A stretch of DNA of 64,000 nt from assembly GCF_007994075.1 (NCBI RefSeq), contig NZ_VIWU01000001.1, positions 6,076,001 through 6,140,000 of the forward strand, in the 5' to 3' direction. This document shows positions 32,149 through 39,942 of the stretch, piece after piece. The position numbers and the translations under genes are program-made. Position 1 is the stretch's first letter; every line of letters starts with the position of its first letter. This stretch comes from Pseudonocardia hierapolitana (lineage in GTDB: Bacteria; Actinomycetota; Actinomycetes; Mycobacteriales; Pseudonocardiaceae). The notes below the pieces were generated by a model. It did no database searches and had not been told where the DNA came from. It saw only the letters and a list, made by a program, of their open reading frames with translations.

Positions 32149-33150
32149 TCAGGCCTCCGCGGTGGCGAGCTCGCGCAGCACCGCCACGAGCGTGCGCGTG
32201 AGCAGCGGGATCTTGAACCCGTTGCCGCCGTCGATCCCGTGCTGCGGGCGGGCGTCGGCCAGCTCGGCCTCGGCCGCGGCCTGGTAGCTGCGCTCCTCCG
32301 CGACGGTCCCGCGCAGCACCTCCTCTGCGCGCCACGCCCGCCACGGCGTGTGGGCCACTCCGCCGAACGCGATCCGGCAGTCGCGGACGACCCCGCCCGC
32401 CACCTCCAGCGCCGCGGCCACCGAGACCAGCGCGAACGCGTACGAGGCGCGGTCGCGCACCTTCCGGTACCGGGAGCGGCGGGCCATCGGCAGCGGTGGC
32501 AGGTCGATCGCGGTGATCAGCTCGCCGTGCGCGAGGACGGTGTCCTGCTCGGGGTGGTCCTGCGGGAGCCGGTGCAGGTCGACGAACGGGATCGTGCGCT
32601 CACCTTCGACGCCGAGCACGTTCACCTGCGCGTCCAGCGCGGCGAGGGCCACCGCCATGTCGGAGGGGTGGGTCGCGATGCAGTGCTCGGAGGCGCCGAG
32701 CACCGCGTGCCCGCGCGTGGCACCACCGATCGCCGAGCACCCCGAACCCGGCTCGCGTTTGTTGCACGGCCTGGTGACGTCCTGGAAGTAGACGCAGCGG
32801 GTGCGCTGCAGCGGGTTGCCGCCGGTGGTCGCCATGTTGCGCAGCTGGCCGGACGCCCCGGCGAGCAGCGCCTGCGCGAGCGCCGGGTACCGCTCGCGGA
32901 CGCGGTGGTCGGCGGCCAGGTCGCTGTTGCGGACACCGGCTCCGACCCGCAGGCCGCCGCCGTCGAGATCGATGATCTCGGCGGAGGTGAGCGCGGTGAC
33001 GTCGACCAGCAGGTCGGGCTCGATGACGCCGAGCTTCAGGTGGTCGACCAGGTTCGTGCCGCCCGCGAGGAACGCCGCGTCCGGGTCGGCGCTCACAGCC
33101 CGCACGGCAGCGGCCGCGTCGGCCGGGGATCGGTAGGTGAACGGTTTCAC
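32149..33150 (-). CDS. FAD-binding medium subunit with Fe-S insertion (PaoB/YagS-like)
   Basis: 333 aa. N-terminal FAD domain with FLAGGTNLVDHLKLG and the ATTGGNPLQRTRC loop, followed by the CO-dehydrogenase-flavoprotein C-terminal domain. The cysteine-rich segment RCVYFQDVTRPCNKREPGSGC is the extra 4Fe-4S-binding loop that distinguishes PaoB/YagS proteins from most family members. The GTG at 33150 overlaps the stop of the 2Fe-2S subunit (GTGA). It passes electrons from the molybdenum subunit to FAD. Confidence 0.9.
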   Translation of the reverse strand: MKPFTYRSPADAAAAVRAVSADPDAAFLAGGTNLVDHLKLGVIEPDLLVDVTALTSAEIIDLDGGGLRVGAGVRNSDLAADHRVRERYPALAQALLAGASGQLRNMATTGGNPLQRTRCVYFQDVTRPCNKREPGSGCSAIGGATRGHAVLGASEHCIATHPSDMAVALAALDAQVNVLGVEGERTIPFVDLHRLPQDHPEQDTVLAHGELITAIDLPPLPMARRSRYRKVRDRASYAFALVSVAAALEVAGGVVRDCRIAFGGVAHTPWRAWRAEEVLRGTVAEERSYQAAAEAELADARPQHGIDGGNGFKIPLLTRTLVAVLRELATAEA

Positions 33151-33653
33151 CGGCCCGCTCCCGCCGCCGTGACGGCCTCGACGATGCCGACGTACGCGCC
33201 GCACCGGCAGAGGTTGCCGCTCATCCGCTCCGCCACCTCGTCGTGGTCCAGGCGCGGCTGCGCCCCGCCCGGCGTCACCGCGCTGGCCCACCCGGCCGCG
33301 AGCTCGTCGAGCACGCCGACGGCGGAGCAGACCTGTCCCGGCGTGCAGTAGCCGCACTGGAAGCCGTCGTGGTCGAGGAACGCCTGCTGCACCGGGTGCA
33401 GCTCGCCGTCCGGGGCGAGCCCGTCGGCCGTGGTCACCTCGCGGCCGTCGTGCGCCACGGCGAGCGCGAGGCAGGAGAGCACGCGCCTGCCGTCGAGCAG
33501 CACGGTGCACGCCCCGCACTGCCCGTGGTCGCAGCCCTTCTTCGGGCTCGTCACCCCCAGCCGCTCGCGGAGCGCGTCGAGCAGCGTCGTGCGGGTGTCG
33601 ACGGTGACCGGCCGCGGTACGCCGTCGACGTGGAGGGTGATGTCGGCGTCCAT
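33147..33653 (-). CDS. 2Fe-2S small subunit of the aldehyde oxidoreductase
   Basis: 168 aa. An N-terminal plant-ferredoxin-like domain with CDHGQCGACTVLLDGRRVLSC supplies the first 2Fe-2S site. The C-terminal four-helix domain has CGYCTPGQ and NLCRCGAY for the second. Unlike E. coli PaoA there is no twin-Arg signal at the chosen ATG (33653), so a cytoplasmic complex is likely. First gene of the three-gene operon. Confidence 0.93.
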   Translation of the reverse strand: MDADITLHVDGVPRPVTVDTRTTLLDALRERLGVTSPKKGCDHGQCGACTVLLDGRRVLSCLALAVAHDGREVTTADGLAPDGELHPVQQAFLDHDGFQCGYCTPGQVCSAVGVLDELAAGWASAVTPGGAQPRLDHDEVAERMSGNLCRCGAYVGIVEAVTAAGAGR

Positions 33654-33681
33654 ACCGGGGCTGTTCCCGCCACCGGCGCGG

Positions 33682-34482
33682 TCATGCCCCGCGGTCGCGG
33701 GGGACCGGCGGGAAGCTGTCGTCGGGCAGGGGATCACCCGGCTCCAGGCCGAGCGGATCGGTGCAGACGTGCCGGCGTCCGTTGTAGTGGAGCTCGCGGT
33801 CGACGTAGATGTTCACGTGGGCGAGCCGGAACTCGTCGGTGTCGTTGGCGTTCGCGGTGTGCGGCGTGTAGCCGTTGTGGAAGGTGACGTCGCCGGCCCG
33901 CAGCGGGATCGTCACCCGCGGCTGGTAGGCGAGATCGGGAGCGGCGTCGAAGAGGTCGTGGGCATCGGAGATGTCCGTGGCCCGGATGTCGCGGCGCTCC
34001 TGCTGCCCGGGGATGAAGGTCATGCAGCCGCGCTCCACCGGGACGTCGACGAGCGCGACCCATGCCGAGAGCGAATGCCGGCTGTCGGCGTGCGGCCAGT
34101 ACGGCGCGTCCTGGTGGAACTCGGTCGGGGTCCCGTTGTGCGGCGGCTTGATCAACAGCTGGTCGTGCCAGATCCGCAGCGGGACACCGGCCAGCCGGGT
34201 GGCCAGCTCGGCCAGCCCGCGGTGCAGGGTCAGCTCGCGCAGGACCTCGTCACGCCGCCAGATGTTGACGACCTGCTTGAACATCGGATTGTCGGGATGG
34301 AGGCCCTGCTCGCGGTCGAAGACCGATCGGGCGGCGTTCCGGTACCGCTCGACCTCCTCGGGCCGCAGCACGCCGGGGACGTGGACGAATCCGTCCGAGC
34401 GGTACCGGGCGACGATCTCTTCCGGCAGCACCGGGCCCGCCTGCTGATCCGTGGACTCCGTGGTCCGAGCAGCTGTTGTCAT
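33682..34482 (-). CDS. Phytanoyl-CoA dioxygenase-family (PhyH) Fe(II)/2-oxoglutarate oxygenase
   Basis: 266 aa double-stranded beta-helix oxygenase. The iron triad is visible: HQDAPYW (His and Asp) and the distal His in YTPHTANANDTDEFR, where an Arg follows that should bind 2-oxoglutarate. The N-terminal RYRSDGFVHVPGVLRPEEVERYR is typical of PhyH. Family members hydroxylate small molecules, including CoA esters and natural-product intermediates; substrate unknown. It is divergent from the AraC-type gene at 35552, which may control it, but an IS now lies between them. Confidence 0.88.
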   Translation of the reverse strand: MTTAARTTESTDQQAGPVLPEEIVARYRSDGFVHVPGVLRPEEVERYRNAARSVFDREQGLHPDNPMFKQVVNIWRRDEVLRELTLHRGLAELATRLAGVPLRIWHDQLLIKPPHNGTPTEFHQDAPYWPHADSRHSLSAWVALVDVPVERGCMTFIPGQQERRDIRATDISDAHDLFDAAPDLAYQPRVTIPLRAGDVTFHNGYTPHTANANDTDEFRLAHVNIYVDRELHYNGRRHVCTDPLGLEPGDPLPDDSFPPVPRDRGA

Positions 34483-34523
34483 GCCTGCATCGTCGGCGCG
34501 TCGCCGTCGTGGGGGCTAGGACG

Positions 34524-34544
34524 GTGCTGGTCTCTGGCCAGCAC
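34524..34544. promoter_or_regulatory. Inverted repeat in the PhyH/AraC intergenic region
   Basis: GTGCTGG (34524-34530) and CCAGCAC (34538-34544) with 7 bases between, about 42 bp upstream of the PhyH start and just outside the IS. Candidate operator for the AraC-type regulator. Confidence 0.4.
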
Positions 34545-34554
34545 GATCCTGCTG

Positions 34555-35542
34555 ACCTAGACGAGTAAGTCCTAACGGCGGGGTGGCCCGTAGACGTGGC
34601 AGGAGGGCGTTCAAGATCAGTTTGTGACGACCGACCTGAACACCCTCCTGACCGCACTGTACGTCAAGATCGACGACTACCTGGGCCGCCGTACCCGTCC
34701 GGGTAGACCACCCAAGCTCTCGGATGCCGAGCTGCTCACTCTGGCCGTGGCACAGGTGTTGCTCGGGGTGCGCTCGGAGGCCCGCTGGCTGCGGTTCGTC
34801 CCCCGTGCGCTGCCCGGCGCGTTCCCCTACCTGCCCGGGCAATCCGGCTACAACAAGCGCCTCCGTGGCGCGTTGTCACTTATCAAGCGGCTGATCCGGG
34901 TGTTGGCCACCGACACCGACCTGTGGGACGACCCGGTGTGGATCGTCGACTCGACCCCGGTCGAGTGCGCCCGCTCCCGCCCCACCGTGCGCCGCTCGAA
35001 CCTGGCCGGGTGGGCCGGCTACAGCTACTGCGCCTCGCACTCGCGGTTCTTCTGGGGCCTGCGCCTACACCTGGTGTGCACCCCGGCCGGGCTGCCGATC
35101 ACCTGGGCGCTGGCCGACCCGAAACTCGACGAACGGCAGGTGCTGATGGCCGTGCTCGACCACGACCCCACCCTCACCGCCACCCGGCTCGGGCTGACGA
35201 TCATCGCCGACAAGGGATACGCCTCCGCCGAGCTCGACCGCTACCTGGCCGAACGCGGCGCGACGCTGCTGCGCCCCTCGTACCGCAACCGCGCCCCCCG
35301 CCCCGGAGAACACCTACTCAAACCGATTCGGCAGCTCATCGAGTCGGTCAACGACACCCTCAAGGGCCAGCTCGACCTCGAACTGCATGGCGGGCGCAGC
35401 ATCGATGGCGTCGGCGCCAGGATCGGCCAGCGCCTGCTCGCCCTGACCGCGGCGATCTGGCACAACCGCGCCACCGGCCAGCCCATCACCCGATCCCTGA
35501 TCGCTTACGACCACTGATCAATTCGGACTTACTCGTCTAGGT
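34555..35542. mobile_element. IS982-family insertion sequence, complete
   Basis: 988-bp element bounded by perfect 18-bp terminal inverted repeats ACCTAGACGAGTAAGTCC (34555-34572, and its complement at 35525-35542). It carries a single intact transposase gene. Flanking bases (TCCTGCTG on the left, TTCGGCGT on the right) show no clear target duplication. Perfect ends and an open reading frame suggest a recent arrival. It sits between the divergent PhyH and AraC genes, 9 bp before the AraC start. Confidence 0.9.
34624..35517 (+). CDS. IS982-family transposase
   Basis: 297 aa DDE transposase. The N-terminal TDLNTLLTALYVKIDDYL is typical of IS982 proteins. Acidic residues of the catalytic core appear in WIVDSTPVECARS, TIIADKGYASAELDRYL and PIRQLIESVNDTLKGQLDLE. 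Length matches the family (about 290-300 aa), with no frameshift or programmed slippage site needed. Start GTG at 34624, about 50 bp inside the left end. It should be active as judged by sequence. Confidence 0.93.
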   Translation: MTTDLNTLLTALYVKIDDYLGRRTRPGRPPKLSDAELLTLAVAQVLLGVRSEARWLRFVPRALPGAFPYLPGQSGYNKRLRGALSLIKRLIRVLATDTDLWDDPVWIVDSTPVECARSRPTVRRSNLAGWAGYSYCASHSRFFWGLRLHLVCTPAGLPITWALADPKLDERQVLMAVLDHDPTLTATRLGLTIIADKGYASAELDRYLAERGATLLRPSYRNRAPRPGEHLLKPIRQLIESVNDTLKGQLDLELHGGRSIDGVGARIGQRLLALTAAIWHNRATGQPITRSLIAYDH

Positions 35543-35551
35543 TTCGGCGTC

Positions 35552-36409
35552 GTGGCGATCCCGCGGCTGCGCCGCACCGAGGTGTTTCCCGACGGCGCCT
35601 ATCCCCTGCACAGCGACCGGCGGCTGCTGGACGCACCCGTCATGCCCCACGCGCACGACTTCTGCGAGCTGATGGTGATCGTCTCCGGGCGTGCGGTGTA
35701 CCGCACCCGGCACGGGACCCGCCGGCTCGAAGGCGGTGACGTGGTCGCGGTGCGGCCGGGGAGCTGGCACGAGTACCGCCAGGTCGTCGATCTCGACGTG
35801 CTGAACGTCTACCTCGGCCCGGAGCTGCTCTCCGGTGATCTGGCCTGGATCCTGGGCTACTCGAGCCTGACCAACCTGATCTTCGGCACCGGTGACGTCC
35901 GGCTCAGGCTCACGCCGACGGCCACCGACCGGACCCGGTGGTGGCTGGAACAGCTGGCCGGCTGCCGTGATCGTCCCGAGGTCGAGCAGGCGTTGCAGCT
36001 GCGCAGCCTGCTCGGCTGCGTGTTCGCCGAGTTCGCGGGCGCGAGCGCGTCGCACGCCGGTCGTGCGATGGACCCCGCGACGAGCGCCGCGCTCCTGGCC
36101 ATGGCGCAGGACCCGGCGCGCGCCTGGAGCGTCGCCGAGCTGGCCGCGATCGCCCGGATCTCGCCGTCCCACCTGCAGCACCGGTTCGCCGGGCAGATGG
36201 GCATCAGCCTGCTGGGTTGGCTCACGCAGTACCGGTCCGAGCTGATGGCGGTGCAGCTGGCCGCGGGCGGGAGATCCGTGGCCGAGATCGGCCGGGCGGT
36301 CGGCTGGCACGACCCGAACTACGCCGCCCGGAGGTTCCGCGCGACGTACGGGCTCTCGCCGACGGAGTACCGGCGCCGGTTCGCCTTCACGGCGCCGAGC
36401 CCTCGCTGA
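35552..36409 (+). CDS. AraC-family transcriptional regulator, IS abutting its start
   Basis: 285 aa. An N-terminal cupin-type sensing domain (PHAHDFCELMVIVSGRAVYRT, GDVVAVRPGSWHEYRQV) is followed by a C-terminal double helix-turn-helix (WSVAELAAIARISPSHLQHRF and RSVAEIGRAVGWHDPNYAARRFRATYGLSPTEYRRR). The cupin part suggests a small carbohydrate or aromatic ligand. The GTG lies only 9 bp from the IS end and no ribosome site is visible, so the native leader is gone or the gene is expressed leaderless from a promoter in the IS. It probably once regulated the divergent PhyH gene. Confidence 0.85.
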   Translation: MAIPRLRRTEVFPDGAYPLHSDRRLLDAPVMPHAHDFCELMVIVSGRAVYRTRHGTRRLEGGDVVAVRPGSWHEYRQVVDLDVLNVYLGPELLSGDLAWILGYSSLTNLIFGTGDVRLRLTPTATDRTRWWLEQLAGCRDRPEVEQALQLRSLLGCVFAEFAGASASHAGRAMDPATSAALLAMAQDPARAWSVAELAAIARISPSHLQHRFAGQMGISLLGWLTQYRSELMAVQLAAGGRSVAEIGRAVGWHDPNYAARRFRATYGLSPTEYRRRFAFTAPSPR

Positions 36410-36439
36410 CCCGCACGGCAGCGGGGGAGACTGGGGCCC

Positions 36440-37318
36440 GTGCGGATCGCCTCCCTGTTGCCTGCGGCCACCGAGATCGTCGCCGCTCTCGGCCGTGCGG
36501 ACGACCTGGTGGCCGTCACCTACGAGTGTGATCCGGAGATCCGGGAGCGCGCGAGCGTCGTCGTCGACACGGTGCTCCCGCCCGGTCTGGAACCCGCCGC
36601 GATCGACGCGGTCGTCCGCGACCGGGCGGCCCGCGGCCTGCCGATGTACGAGCTCGACCGGGCCGCGCTGGCCGCGGTGGATCCGGACCTGATCCTCACC
36701 CAGGACCTGTGCGCGGTGTGCGCGCTGCCGTCGAGCACCGTGACGGACGCCCTGGCCGCGATCGGCTGCCGGGCCGACGTGCTGTCGCTCGACTCGCACA
36801 CCGTCGAGGACGTGCTCGTCGCGATCGCCGCGATCGGCGGGCGCATCGGGGCCTCGTGCGAGCTGGTCGACGGGCTGCGGGCCCGGCTCGAGGCCGTCGA
36901 GGCCGCGGTCGGCGCTCGCCCGCGGCCGCGGGTGCTGGTGCTGGAGTGGGTCGACCCGCCGTTCCTCGCCGGCCACTGGGTGCCGGAGCTGGTGCGCCGC
37001 GCCGGCGGGGAGCCCGTCGGTGGGGTGGACGCGGGCCGCAGCGTGGCAGCAGGCTGGCCCGAGGTCGCCGCGTTGTCCGCCGACGTCGTGCTCGTGGCAC
37101 CGTGCGGCTACGGGCTCGACGCCGCCGTTGCGCAGTCCGCGACCGTGCAGGACCGGTTGCCGGGCGCGGCGGTGGTGGCGATCGACGCCGACTCCTACGT
37201 GGTGCGGGCCGGCCCGCGGCTCGTCGACGGGATCGAGGCGATCGCATGGGCGCTGCACCCGGACGCCGTGCCTCCACCCCCGCCGGGGCGGATCAGGTGG
37301 TGCGCTTCGGCGCGGTGA
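36440..37318 (+). CDS. Cobalamin-binding-type (BtuF-like) protein without signal peptide
   Basis: 292 aa of the class III helical-backbone substrate-binding fold: MRIASLLPAATEIVAALG, LVAVTYECDPE, VDPDLILTQDLCAVCALP, VLVLEWVDPPFLAGHWVPELVRRAGG. Family relatives bind vitamin B12 or metal chelates and work with ABC importers. This one starts directly at the domain with no signal sequence or lipobox, so it appears cytoplasmic. Many such annotated cobalamin-binding proteins lack transporter neighbours, as here. Function therefore uncertain. GTG start at 36440. Confidence 0.75.
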   Translation: MRIASLLPAATEIVAALGRADDLVAVTYECDPEIRERASVVVDTVLPPGLEPAAIDAVVRDRAARGLPMYELDRAALAAVDPDLILTQDLCAVCALPSSTVTDALAAIGCRADVLSLDSHTVEDVLVAIAAIGGRIGASCELVDGLRARLEAVEAAVGARPRPRVLVLEWVDPPFLAGHWVPELVRRAGGEPVGGVDAGRSVAAGWPEVAALSADVVLVAPCGYGLDAAVAQSATVQDRLPGAAVVAIDADSYVVRAGPRLVDGIEAIAWALHPDAVPPPPPGRIRWCASAR

Positions 37319-37727
37319 ACCAGCCCGCGTAGGCCAGCACGAGACCGAGCGCGCCGAGCGCTGCGAAGAACACGCGCGCCACCGTCGTGGCGGCGGGGGA
37401 GAGCAGCGTGGCCGCGGCGCCCGCCTCGATCGTCGACGGGGTGGCGATCAGGAGGAACCCGCGGATCGCCACGAACCAGCCGAAGAGCGAGATCGTCACG
37501 GCGAGCGGGCCGCGCCAGTTGCGGTGGATGCCGATGATGACCAGCCCCGCCGCGAGCATGAGTGCGCCGAGCATCAGCATCTGGAAGGGCTGGGCGAACA
37601 ACTCGTCGACCAGGCCGGTCAGCTCGGGCAGACGGATCGCGTAGACGATCCCGAAGGTCGCGACGTAGGGCCCGATGACCCGGGCGAATGCCCGGGTGCG
37701 CAGCTGTGCCTCGACGTCAGGTGGCAT
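37293..37727 (-). CDS. Four-helix membrane protein of unknown function
   Basis: 144 aa with about four membrane helices (VIGPYVATFGIVYAI, MLMLGALMLAAGLVIIGI, AVTISLFGWFVAIRGFLLI, VARVFFAALGALGLVLAYAGWF). No catalytic motif recognised. The ATG at 37727 follows GAGGAGAAG and overlaps the end of the tetR gene by 11 bp, so the two are co-transcribed. It is probably controlled by that repressor through the operator at 38313-38335. Confidence 0.75.
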   Translation of the reverse strand: MPPDVEAQLRTRAFARVIGPYVATFGIVYAIRLPELTGLVDELFAQPFQMLMLGALMLAAGLVIIGIHRNWRGPLAVTISLFGWFVAIRGFLLIATPSTIEAGAAATLLSPAATTVARVFFAALGALGLVLAYAGWFTAPKRTT

Positions 37728-38310
37728 CTTCTTCTCCTCGTTCCGGGCGGTAGCCGGCCTGGTGCAGCACGGCGCGCAGGTACGCCTCCGCATCGGCGGG
37801 CGTGGTCGTGTCCGGCCGGGAGGCCAGGTGCTGCCAGACGGCGCCGGTGAGCAGGTCCAGCAGGAGGGCCGGATCGGTCCCGGCAGGCAGCTGCCCGCGG
37901 TCGCGGGCCTGCTCCAGCACCTTCCGTCGGGCGTCGTCGCGGTGCTCGCCGAAGCGGGCGCGGTACGCCGCGGCGAGTTCGGGGAGGTCGTCGGTGGCGC
38001 CGTAGAGGCGGCGCAGCAGGCGGCGCCCGCCGGCGTCGGCGAGCGCGTGCGCCCAGCCGGTCACCAGGTGCTCGATGTCGCGGATCTCGGGCGACGCGGG
38101 CGGGTTGCCGTACGCGGCCTCCATCGCCGCGATGAGCAGCCGGGTCTTGTCCGGGAAGCGCCGGTAGACGGTGGCCCGGGTGACCCCGGCGCGGCGGGCC
38201 ACCTGCTCGATGCTGGTGGCCTCGATGCCGCGCTCGAGCAGGAGGTCGAGTGCGGCCGCCAGGATGGCGGCGTCTGCCTCGGGGTTGCGGGGGCGGCCGG
38301 GCACAACCAT
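37717..38310 (-). CDS. TetR-family transcriptional regulator
   Basis: 197 aa. N-terminal HTH: AAALDLLLERGIEATSIEQVARRAGVTRATVYRRFPDKTRLL in two pieces, the standard TetR pattern with recognition helix RATVYRRFP. The C-terminal ligand domain is alpha-helical (AADAGGRRLLRRLYGATDDL, LDLLTGAVWQHLASRP). The ATG at 38310 is preferred to the longer reading because the latter would translate through the operator. The palindrome directly upstream indicates autoregulation, with the membrane protein as co-regulated target. Confidence 0.9.
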   Translation of the reverse strand: MVVPGRPRNPEADAAILAAALDLLLERGIEATSIEQVARRAGVTRATVYRRFPDKTRLLIAAMEAAYGNPPASPEIRDIEHLVTGWAHALADAGGRRLLRRLYGATDDLPELAAAYRARFGEHRDDARRKVLEQARDRGQLPAGTDPALLLDLLTGAVWQHLASRPDTTTPADAEAYLRAVLHQAGYRPERGEEDAT

Positions 38311-38312
38311 TA

Positions 38313-38335
38313 GAATACAACACTGCTCTGTATTC
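38313..38335. promoter_or_regulatory. TetR operator candidate
   Basis: GAATACA (38313-38319) and TGTATTC (38329-38335), perfect 7-bp arms with a 9-bp spacer, 2 bp upstream of the tetR start codon. The AT-rich dyad stands out from the GC-rich surroundings and fits a TetR dimer site. Confidence 0.75.
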
Positions 38336-38337
38336 AA

Positions 38338-38811
38338 TCAACGGATCGGTCGGACCGGAGCCGTCATCGGCCGGTCGAAGATCAGGTGGGTCTGGGCGTG
38401 GCCGACCTCGGGGCGGGTGGTGAGGTGGTCGACGATCAGGCGGTGCAGGTGGGCGCTGTCGGCCACGGCGACGTGGAGGAAGAAGTCGTCCGGGCCCGAG
38501 ACGGTGTAGAGCGCGAGGGTCTCCGGCAGCGCGAGCACCGCCGCCGTGAACGCCTCGACGAACTCCCTGCGGTGCGGACGCAACTGCACTGCGATGAACG
38601 CCTGCAGACCGCGTCCGACGGCGGCCGGGTCCACCACCGCGCGGACGGCCGTGATCACGCCGAGCGCCCGCAGCCGGCGTACCCGCTCGTGGCACGAGGA
38701 CGTGGGCAGGCCGACCCGGGCGGCCAGCTCCTTGTTGGTGATCGACGCGTCGTCCTGGAGCTGCCGCAGAATTCGCCAGTCCACCGGATCCAGATCCTTG
38801 TCGAGGGGCAT
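38338..38811 (-). CDS. Lrp/AsnC-family transcriptional regulator
   Basis: 157 aa. N-terminal winged HTH (LDPVDWRILRQLQDDASITNKELAARVGLPTSSCHERVRRL, read as two motifs) and C-terminal RAM/AsnC effector domain (VDPAAVGRGLQAFIAVQL, VSGPDDFFLHVAV). These proteins sense amino acids. It is divergent from a DUF2000-LysE pair; Lrp-type control of a LysE exporter is a known arrangement, so it likely induces amino-acid export. A dyad CCGGA-cgata-TCCGG lies at 38815-38829. Confidence 0.92.
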   Translation of the reverse strand: MPLDKDLDPVDWRILRQLQDDASITNKELAARVGLPTSSCHERVRRLRALGVITAVRAVVDPAAVGRGLQAFIAVQLRPHRREFVEAFTAAVLALPETLALYTVSGPDDFFLHVAVADSAHLHRLIVDHLTTRPEVGHAQTHLIFDRPMTAPVRPIR

Positions 38812-38814
38812 GTG

Positions 38815-38829
38815 CCGGACGATATCCGG
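38815..38829. promoter_or_regulatory. Operator candidate between the Lrp gene and DUF2000-LysE
   Basis: CCGGA-cgata-TCCGG, 5-bp arms in the 41-bp gap between divergent genes. Plausible Lrp site. Confidence 0.35.
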
Positions 38830-38852
38830 ATCTGTTTGTCAGGTCCCGGACA

Positions 38853-39305
38853 GTGCCCGAGATTGGAGCGGTGCCTCCCCGCTGTGTCCTCGTCCTCGAC
38901 CCCGCCTCCCCACGCTGGTTGATCGCCAACGCCGCCGCCGTGCTCGGTGCGTCCGCAGGTGCCGCGGGCGCCGCCGCGCTCGGGCCCGACCTGACCGACG
39001 CCTCCGGTAGCCACTGGGCCGGCATCGCGGAGATCGTCGTGCCCGTGCTGGCCGCGTCACCCACTGAGCTCGCCGCCCTCCGCGCGGCGGCACAGGAGGC
39101 AGGCGTCACCGCGCTCGCCTTCCCGGACCTCGCCCAGGCCTCGCCCACCTACGCCGACTACACCGCGGCCGTGGCCGCCACCCCGACCGCCGAGATCGGC
39201 GTGCACGCCATCGCGCTGCTCGGGTCCGGCAACGCCGTCCGCCGGCTGACCCGCCACCTGCCCGCCCTCACCGATCCGGTCCCGGAGCCGGAGCCGGTCC
39301 CGTGA
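38853..39305 (+). CDS. DUF2000-family protein
   Basis: 150 aa, cytoplasmic. Begins with RCVLVLDPASPRWLIANAAAVLGASAGA and contains the IPVLAAS-like strand VVPVLAASPTELAALRAAAQEAG and a final GVHAIALLGSGNAVRRLT, all in line with DUF2000. The fold is thought to resemble peptidyl-tRNA hydrolase II; no activity is established. GTG at 38853 is given; GTG at 38871 is an alternative. Its stop overlaps the lysE start, so the two are coupled and likely under Lrp control. Confidence 0.8.
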   Translation: MPEIGAVPPRCVLVLDPASPRWLIANAAAVLGASAGAAGAAALGPDLTDASGSHWAGIAEIVVPVLAASPTELAALRAAAQEAGVTALAFPDLAQASPTYADYTAAVAATPTAEIGVHAIALLGSGNAVRRLTRHLPALTDPVPEPEPVP

Positions 39306-39913
39306 CCCTCGAGCGCTGGACGGCGTTCGTCGGCGTCCTGCTGGTGGTGGTGTTCACCCCGGGACCGGACTTCGCCGTGGTGTTGCGGCACTCGCTCGGT
39401 GGCCCGGCGCGGGGCGTGCGTGCCGCGGCGGGGAACGTCACGGGGCTGGCCGGTCACACCACGGCCGCCGCCCTCGGGCTCTCCGCCGTGCTCGCCGCCC
39501 GCCCGGACGTGCTCACCGCGATCCGCCTCGCGGGCGCCGCCTACCTCGGGTGGCTGGCCGTGCAGGCGATCAGGGCCGCGTTCGCCCGCGACCCGGCGGC
39601 AGCGCATCCGGAACGGGCGCGCAGCCCTCATCCGTACCTCGACGGACTCGCGACCAACCTGCTCAACCCCAAGGCGCTGCTGTTCTTCCTCGGCCTGATC
39701 CCGCAGTTCGTCGTGCCCGGGCCCACGGTCACCGCCCAGCTGCTCCTGCTGGCGGGCACCACCGTGGTGGCGGCGGTGCTGTGGTGGACGGTCGTGATCC
39801 TTGCCGCTGCCCGGGGCCGGGCCGTGCTCGGCCGCGCTCGCGTGCGGCGGGCCGTCGACGGGGTGACCGGGGGTGTGCTGCTCGCCGTTGCGGTCGGCAT
39901 CGCACGCGGGTAG
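39302..39913 (+). CDS. LysE-family amino-acid exporter
   Basis: 203 aa with six membrane helices. The LysE/RhtB signature occurs early (VVFTPGPDFAVVLRHSLGGPARGVRAAAGNVTG in two halves: the PGPD loop and the RG-rich loop), followed by YLGWLAVQAIRAAF and GLATNLLNPKALLFFLGLIPQFV. The family exports basic or neutral amino acids by proton exchange. The GTG start overlaps the DUF2000 stop; an Lrp gene is divergent upstream, which supports amino-acid-dependent induction. Confidence 0.92.
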   Translation: MTLERWTAFVGVLLVVVFTPGPDFAVVLRHSLGGPARGVRAAAGNVTGLAGHTTAAALGLSAVLAARPDVLTAIRLAGAAYLGWLAVQAIRAAFARDPAAAHPERARSPHPYLDGLATNLLNPKALLFFLGLIPQFVVPGPTVTAQLLLLAGTTVVAAVLWWTVVILAAARGRAVLGRARVRRAVDGVTGGVLLAVAVGIARG

Positions 39914-39942
39914 TCGGACCGCCCCGCGGGTAGCATCACGGC

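Noticed and set aside
30058..33653. Aerobic CO dehydrogenase (CoxSML)
   Set aside because: The large subunit lacks the AYxCSFR active-site loop, and the FAD subunit has the PaoB-type cysteine-rich loop, which points to an aldehyde oxidoreductase.
34547..35550. Target-site duplication for the IS982 element
   Set aside because: Flanks TCCTGCTG and TTCGGCGT do not match, so no duplication can be claimed.
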